NCBI GenBank assembly: GCA_019248085.1
Contig: JAEHHF010000001.1
Span: forward strand, 6,041 to 70,040
DNA from: Candidatus Dojkabacteria bacterium S2_J21
GTDB lineage: Bacteria; Patescibacteria; Dojkabacteria; SC72
Length of the DNA stretch: 64,000 nucleotides
Direction of reading: 5' to 3'
Below the pieces are notes generated by a model. The model was given only the letters and a program-made list of their open reading frames with translations, did not search any database and was not told where the DNA came from. This document shows, piece by piece, positions 61,942-64,000 of the stretch (the first letter of the stretch is position 1; each line of letters opens with the position of its first letter). The position numbers and the translations under genes were made by a program.

Positions 61942-64000
61942 ATGGAAACTGTCTATCTATTTATAATAAGTGGATGCTTAGCTGTATTAGGGTTATTAAC
62001 TCTTTTAAATAATCCCAAACAGAAATCTAATCTCTTTTTCTTTTTCGTTTCAGTCTCTGCAATTGGATGGATTTGGGTTAACTACCTCTCAAACGTAACA
62101 ACATCTGTTGATTTATCGATCCTGTTTAACAAACTTATATTTGTAATAACCTCGTTGTTAATATATTCGCTGTATCTGTTTTCTACGGTATACCCATCAG
62201 ACAGATTCAGTCAGCACAAACCTGCTAAAACATTCCTCTTGATTTTTTCAATATTTACATTAGTAGCAGATTTTTCCCCATATCTAGTCAGTAACGTTGA
62301 GCTATTTGCAGATCATTCCTCTATAACTTTTGGATACGGTATCGTTGCGTATTTGATCCATTTCGCTATTTGCCTCATTCTATTCATAATTAATATTGTT
62401 AGTAGTTACAGAAAGGCAGAGGGTGTTGAGAGAATTAAAATACAATATCTGTTGCTGGGAGTATTCTTCTCCCTATTAGGCGCTGGAGCCACGAATCTGG
62501 TCTTACCAATATTCTCCGGAAACTTTGATCTATCAAATGTCGGCCCTGCATTTCTCCTCTTCTTCATAGGATTTACAACAATATCTATGATCAAATACCG
62601 ACTATTTGGTATCAGATTCTTACTTGCTCAGATTCTTAGGATGCTTGTATTAACAGTAGTCCCTGTATTGAGCTTCTATTTCCTTTTGTATGTTTTCAAA
62701 CTCTTGTCATGGGATATTTACAATGCAGCGTCAATTAGCTTGGCTATCGGTGGGGCACTGATTTTCTCTGTTGTGTACGGATATATAATCAATAAATCAC
62801 AGACCATATTCTTGGGAAAGTTTGCATATGGGGGTGTAAATCCTCAAGATACAATAAATATATACTCCAAAGATATTAGTGTTGAGTTAGATGTTGCAAA
62901 GCTTTCGCAGAAGACGATAACCCTAATTAAAGATCTTTTCTTTGTTAACCAAATAGGGATTTTTGTGTTTAAAGAAAATACCAGCGGGTTGATATATCAA
63001 GATGTTATTGGTTTCGAACATGATCAGATAGACGCACAGGAGCTTCATTTAGTTACCGAGTATTGGGACAAGATAGGGGAGAACAAAATATTGATGAAAG
63101 GAGAGTTGCAAAAAGAAGCAGAATTTACGAATGATGAACTGACTAAAAAGATATGTGCTTTGATGGAAGCAAACAACACCAACGTAATAGTTCCATTAAA
63201 CAAGAGGGTCCAACTAAATGGTTTAATAATTATGGGAAAGAGAGATGACAAACGAGATCTTACATTTGAGGAATTGAGATTCTTAGAAGATTTAGTAGTA
63301 AATACTTCTGTGGCAATGGGCCGTGCAATCCTCTATAAAGAGGTCGAGGCCTTCAACCAAACCCTTCAATCGAAAGTAGATGCTCAGACCAAAGAGCTAC
63401 AAGTCAAAGTAGAAGAATTACAAGAAGCAAGAAGAAAAGAAAATGACATGATAGATATCATGGGTCATGAATTAAGAACACCTGCTACGATTGTTAAACT
63501 CAATGCTCAATTACTTGAAAAGTTCACAGGAGATATTACGAGTGATCCAGAAGCATACAAGAGATATGTAGGAAGAATTAAGATGGCTGTAGAGAATGAG
63601 ATAAAGTTAATAAATACATTATTAAGCAGTGCTAAATTAGAAGGAGATAAGGTAGCCATAGATCCTGAGGAAGTAGATATAAAGAGTGAGGTGGAGATGG
63701 CGGTACATGGTATTGAAAAGGATGCGCAGGACAAGAATCTCCCAATCATTAACAATGTCGATATCGATACTCCTACTGTATATGCAGACAAGGCTAGGGT
63801 AGTCGAAATACTAAACAACTTAATCAGTAATGCTATTAAATATACTGAGAGAGGTAGCGTAACCATAGAAAGTAGATACGATGATAATAATGTAGAAATA
63901 TCCATCATAGATACAGGTCATGGGATTAGTCCAGAAGACCTTCCTAGGCTTGGGCAGAAGTTCTACAGGGCTGGTAATTACATTGATTCTAGCAAAGATG
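61942..64000 (+). CDS. Membrane sensor histidine kinase (3' end beyond window)
   Basis: 686 codons are visible and the frame is open at the window edge. Seven to nine hydrophobic helices (about 1-300) resemble the 7TM N-terminal sensor region of histidine kinases. A GAF-like domain (about 325-475; NQIGIFVFKENTSGLIY ... VIVPLNKRVQLNGLIIMGKR), a coiled coil (about 475-500) and the HisKA H-box MGHELRTP with phospho-acceptor His509 follow. The HATPase domain has N-box NNLISNAIKYT (about 625) and G1 box DTGHGIS (about 657). The C-terminus and any response regulator lie outside. It follows the acyltransferase gene, so it might sense a product of that pathway; this is inference. Confidence 0.93.
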   Translation, partial: METVYLFIISGCLAVLGLLTLLNNPKQKSNLFFFFVSVSAIGWIWVNYLSNVTTSVDLSILFNKLIFVITSLLIYSLYLFSTVYPSDRFSQHKPAKTFLLIFSIFTLVADFSPYLVSNVELFADHSSITFGYGIVAYLIHFAICLILFIINIVSSYRKAEGVERIKIQYLLLGVFFSLLGAGATNLVLPIFSGNFDLSNVGPAFLLFFIGFTTISMIKYRLFGIRFLLAQILRMLVLTVVPVLSFYFLLYVFKLLSWDIYNAASISLAIGGALIFSVVYGYIINKSQTIFLGKFAYGGVNPQDTINIYSKDISVELDVAKLSQKTITLIKDLFFVNQIGIFVFKENTSGLIYQDVIGFEHDQIDAQELHLVTEYWDKIGENKILMKGELQKEAEFTNDELTKKICALMEANNTNVIVPLNKRVQLNGLIIMGKRDDKRDLTFEELRFLEDLVVNTSVAMGRAILYKEVEAFNQTLQSKVDAQTKELQVKVEELQEARRKENDMIDIMGHELRTPATIVKLNAQLLEKFTGDITSDPEAYKRYVGRIKMAVENEIKLINTLLSSAKLEGDKVAIDPEEVDIKSEVEMAVHGIEKDAQDKNLPIINNVDIDTPTVYADKARVVEILNNLISNAIKYTERGSVTIESRYDDNNVEISIIDTGHGISPEDLPRLGQKFYRAGNYIDSSKD

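Noticed and set aside
1..64000. Recoded UGA (as in Gracilibacteria/Absconditabacteria)
   Set aside because: Conserved proteins contain no in-frame UGA, and UGA ends an ORF at 757.

Overview
The window reads as part of a bacterial chromosome from the Candidate Phyla Radiation (Patescibacteria). Dojkabacteria (WS6), Microgenomates or Katanobacteria fit best, but this placement is inference. Reasons: small housekeeping genes are interleaved with huge Gly-rich surface proteins; a form III-type RuBisCO sits among translation genes; a DNA-uptake cluster and PEGA and LamG surface proteins are present; and many genes have a TATAAT-like box 4-8 nt before the start codon and no Shine-Dalgarno site, which points to widespread leaderless mRNAs. 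UGA is used as stop (ORF ending at 757), so the code is standard.

Layout. 1-2661: P-loop kinase-like protein, endonuclease III without its Fe-S cysteines, ribosomal protein S1. 3177-20213: a surface operon with a 5,098-residue secreted protein (about 50 GLUG/Gly-rich repeats, about 13 fibronectin III domains, C-terminal type I dockerin), followed at once by two membrane-anchored cohesin-like proteins. 20236-27267: clpC, radA, a free-standing structured RNA with its own consensus promoter and terminator, rho, and a LysM/M23 peptidoglycan hydrolase. 27297-30010: two tRNA-Ala genes and leuS. 30135-40726: two more very large surface proteins (tail-fibre-like/Gly-rich, and Gly-rich plus four LamG domains). 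40769-44590: cyclophilin, comEA, and comEC split into membrane and metallo-beta-lactamase proteins. 44637-46684: two tRNA-Arg genes, argS, tRNA-Pro. 46762-48767 (minus strand): CdiA-like nuclease, rlmN, an unrecognised protein. 48862-51740: RuBisCO and archaeal/eukaryotic-type proS. 51957-56521 (mostly minus strand): uvrA, tRNA-Arg(CCU), a PEGA-domain membrane protein. 56569-59821: trpS, mreB and a DUF1704 metallopeptidase. 59847-60097: a dense cluster of long perfect inverted repeats. 60095-64000: an E1/ThiF-like enzyme, a GNAT/autoinducer-synthase-like acyltransferase, and a sensor histidine kinase cut off by the window edge.

How the genes may work together. The most system-like parts are (a) the dockerin-bearing giant protein with two adjacent cohesin-like anchors, which looks like a cellulosome-style way of holding a very long fibre on the cell surface; (b) the ThiF-like + acyltransferase + histidine kinase block behind a palindrome array, which could be a small-molecule synthesis and sensing unit; and (c) ComEA/ComEC for DNA uptake, consistent with a cell that scavenges nucleotides. 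RuBisCO would then fit the archaeal-type AMP salvage route, although its partner enzymes are not in this window.
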